Positions 16,970-18,576 of a DNA stretch of 18,576 bases are shown one piece after another. A model generated the notes under the pieces. It was not told where the DNA came from. It was given only the letters and a program-made list of their open reading frames with translations, and made no database searches. Source of the DNA: Dictyocoela muelleri (Eukaryota > Microsporidia); assembly GCA_016256075.1 (NCBI GenBank), contig SDVU01000179.1, forward strand, positions 1-18,576, in the 5' to 3' direction. The stretch's first letter is position 1, and every line of letters begins with the position of its first letter. The translations under genes and the position numbers were made by a program.

Positions 16970-17930
16970 ATTAATGGCTCCAATAAAACCTTAACAAAGA
17001 TTAATTGTCAATGGAAATCTCTTAATTATTCTTTCAACACAACCCCAATCTGATGTTTCCAGCTTAAAACCAGTGATAAAATTTCTTTCAAAATATTTTA
17101 ATACTTTAGCGGTTGATTCATAGCATATTTTCTTTTGAAACCAATTTTAATTTTTTCAAAATAATCATTTCTAGAGTTTTTTTGTACAAATGATATTGCC
17201 AAAATCGTTTTTACATAATTTCAAAATTCAGCATAGGTTTTATATTTGACACAGGATTGTTGGTTTGTATTTTACGCCAGATAATTTGAAAAAAATGGTT
17301 AAAAAATTATAAATCTCGGTTTCCGGAAATATAGCTTTAAAGGCCATCATAGGCCCAATTTCATATCCATTACAATTTGTTTAGGTTTGTTTTTTTTCAC
17401 CAGCCGGGCAATTAGTTCAAAAAGTCGAAAATAAGTATTTTCATTGTTATTCGGCAGAAATGAATATACAAGGGGAAAATAATCATCGAATATTTTTTGC
17501 AAAAATTTTTTAAATTTGAAAAAACGCAATCGGTGATATTTTAAAACTTCTATAAGATAGCTCGGTAAATGCATTTTTTAGATAAAATTTTTTTATGGAG
17601 TTTATAAAAATAAGCATTCTTTCTTTATTTATTACCCCGCTGTCACGTTGCAAAAACAATGTTCCATCAATGCTATGCTTTAATTCATTTGGTATGTCGT
17701 CTGTATTATCAAAGTTATTAATTGACTTTTTCCCGATATTATTAATTATTCCTTTAAATGTTTTTTGTTTGGAAAACGCAACAATCTCAGTCATATCAAA
17801 ATTTTTAAATGTTTATGAAATAATTTGTTTGTTATTTAAAAAGGATTCCTTTGCATATTTTCTGATTTTACACATCCCCATTATTTTTACAATCTGTATT
17901 GGGGTTATAGGATTGTAACCTTCGCTATTT
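16970..17930 (-). pseudogene. MULE-type transposase remnant
   Basis: Minus-strand remnant of a MULE transposase, recognisable in pieces in several frames. Near 17900-17860, a CKIRKYAKESF segment could be the end of an N-terminal zinc finger, possibly FLYWCH-like. Around 17650-17510, RMLIFINSIKKF and FKISPIAFFQI match the region that carries the first catalytic Asp in MULEs, usually in a DGTFK context; here the Asp is not visible. Around 17500-17350, FPLVYSFLPNNNENTYFRLFELI and IVMDMKLGL match the central block and the second catalytic region. Then AIFPE near 17330 and YFERNFITG near 17090 resemble the downstream core. Multiple stops and frameshifts make it a pseudogene. Assignment is from motif wording only. 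Confidence 0.6.
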
Positions 17931-18112
17931 TTTTACATTTTCCACATCTATATTAATTTTCCTTTACATGCCTCTTGCTGCATCTGTATATTTTTTCAGT
18001 ATTTTTTATGTTTTTAAAGTGTCAATAATAATTCAAATAAATAATCCCTGATTTTTTTCTTTGAGTTCTAACAAAATATATTTTTTTTGCAAATATTTTT
18101 ATATTCTTCGTT

Positions 18113-18180
18113 AATAGGGGTATATTCAAAAAAAATATCACCCAGTTTTTTGTCCGAATATGCACCCATCCGTGCAGTTC
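18113..18180. repeat. right terminal inverted repeat of the MULE
   Basis: Read on the minus strand from 18160 it gives ATTCGGACAAAA, then TATTTTTTTTGAA and CCCCT, matching 16620-16665 in order. Two blocks of 12 and 13 bp are identical; the segments between them have diverged. Confidence 0.65.
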
Positions 18181-18305
18181 AAAAACACTCCATTTTGAAC
18201 AACGTATATATGTGTGGTTCAAAAATACTCTAAATTTTTAAATACATATATTTGTTTACTTTAAAATCACTTTAAATTTTTATGTACATATATAAGCGAA
18301 CTTTC
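18172..18305. repeat. palindromic minisatellite, right part
   Basis: About three units of the same minisatellite as at 16250-16590, in the same orientation: GCAGTTCAAAAACACTCC, then GAACAACGTATATATGTGTG, then two more diverged units. It decays into A/T-rich DNA at about 18305. Confidence 0.75.
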
Positions 18306-18499
18306 AAGACATTATAAAAATTGAATTATAATCTATAAACGCACAAATTCTCTTAAAATGATTCCTATGATACAAATAATCATGTATATGATAATATGAA
18401 ATTTATTATAACCAGCCAATGTCCAAATTATGACATTTAAAGAAAAAGTTATAAAACTCTTTATAAATAATATTAAAGAAATACCATATACAGTCAAGT
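18306..18499. other. AT-rich DNA without recognisable genes
   Basis: No convincing coding frame, RNA gene or match to the other repeats in the window is visible. Confidence 0.5.
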
Positions 18500-18561
18500 T
18501 CGATTTTTTTAATCATTTTTGGAAATTTTGACTAAAAAAATCGACTGATTAAAAAAATCGA
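18500..18561. repeat. perfect 16-bp inverted repeat
   Basis: TCGATTTTTTTAATCA at 18500-18515 is the exact reverse complement of TGATTAAAAAAATCGA at 18546-18561, with a 30-bp spacer. A further AAAAAAATCGAC just before the right arm adds a direct repeat. It could be a hairpin or the edge of another element beyond the window. Confidence 0.6.
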
Positions 18562-18576
18562 CAATTAATTAAAAAT

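Larger units (their letters stand above)
16601..18180 (-). mobile_element. Mutator-like (MULE) DNA transposon, decayed
   Basis: An element of about 1.58 kb bounded by diverged terminal inverted repeats. Left, 16620-16665: ATTCGGACAAAA, then a 13-bp TATTTTTTTTGAA block, then CCCT. Right, read inward on the minus strand from 18160: the same ATTCGGACAAAA and TATTTTTTTTGAA blocks in the same order, then CCCCT. The outer 20 bp match less well, so the exact ends and the target duplication are unresolved. It carries the remains of a MULE transposase on the minus strand. Both sides continue into the same minisatellite, so the element probably inserted into the array. Confidence 0.65.

Noticed and set aside
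17595-17918. 107-codon plus-strand frame in the MULE
   Set aside because: Antisense to the transposase remnant; hydrophobic wording arises from its reverse complement.

Overview
The window looks like nuclear DNA of a microsporidium, probably one of the larger, repeat-bearing genomes. It is very AT-rich and holds only two intact host genes. Both are intron-free and both are recognisable eukaryotic proteins: V-ATPase subunit G on the minus strand (4313-4630) and the 26S proteasome subunit Rpn1 on the plus strand (5603-8272). Each start codon is preceded at exactly two bases by a run of C (CCC or CCCCC, then AA, then ATG). A C-rich signal beside very short leaders is known from microsporidia. 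Species cannot be told from the sequence alone.

Layout. 1-3658: old Ty3/gypsy-type LTR element A (plus strand), of which only the 3' LTR is in the window. 3659-3866: the 3' half of a short repeat that I read as a tRNA-headed SINE (copy S1). 3867-4312: AT-rich spacer. 4313-4630: V-ATPase G. 4741-5200: near full-length SINE copy S2, lying between the divergent starts of the two host genes, with fragment S3 after it. 5603-8272: rpn1. 8695-9098: SINE copy S4 (minus). 9123-11507: SINE copy S5 (minus), split by a hAT DNA transposon at 9327-11263. 11599-11630: TA microsatellite. 11634-16212: SINE copy S6 (plus), split by Ty3/gypsy-type element B at 11836-15966, with both LTRs. 16250-16590 and 18172-18305: two halves of a palindromic minisatellite, split by a decayed Mutator-like (MULE) transposon at about 16601-18180. 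18306-18576: AT-rich DNA ending in a perfect 16-bp inverted repeat.

The most striking feature is nesting. All three larger elements of the hAT and LTR types sit inside copies of the same SINE family, and their insertion points fall within roughly 45 bp of each other on the SINE map. The MULE sits inside the minisatellite. The two gene-bearing kilobases are free of autonomous elements, so the repeats appear to act as landing pads. The second point is that the hAT transposase carries the same CCCCC-AA-ATG start context as the host rpn1 gene, so it appears to use the host start signal.

The two host genes work in unrelated housekeeping machines: vacuolar proton pumping and ubiquitin-dependent protein breakdown. 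They share a divergent upstream region of about 970 bp, now largely filled by SINE sequence.
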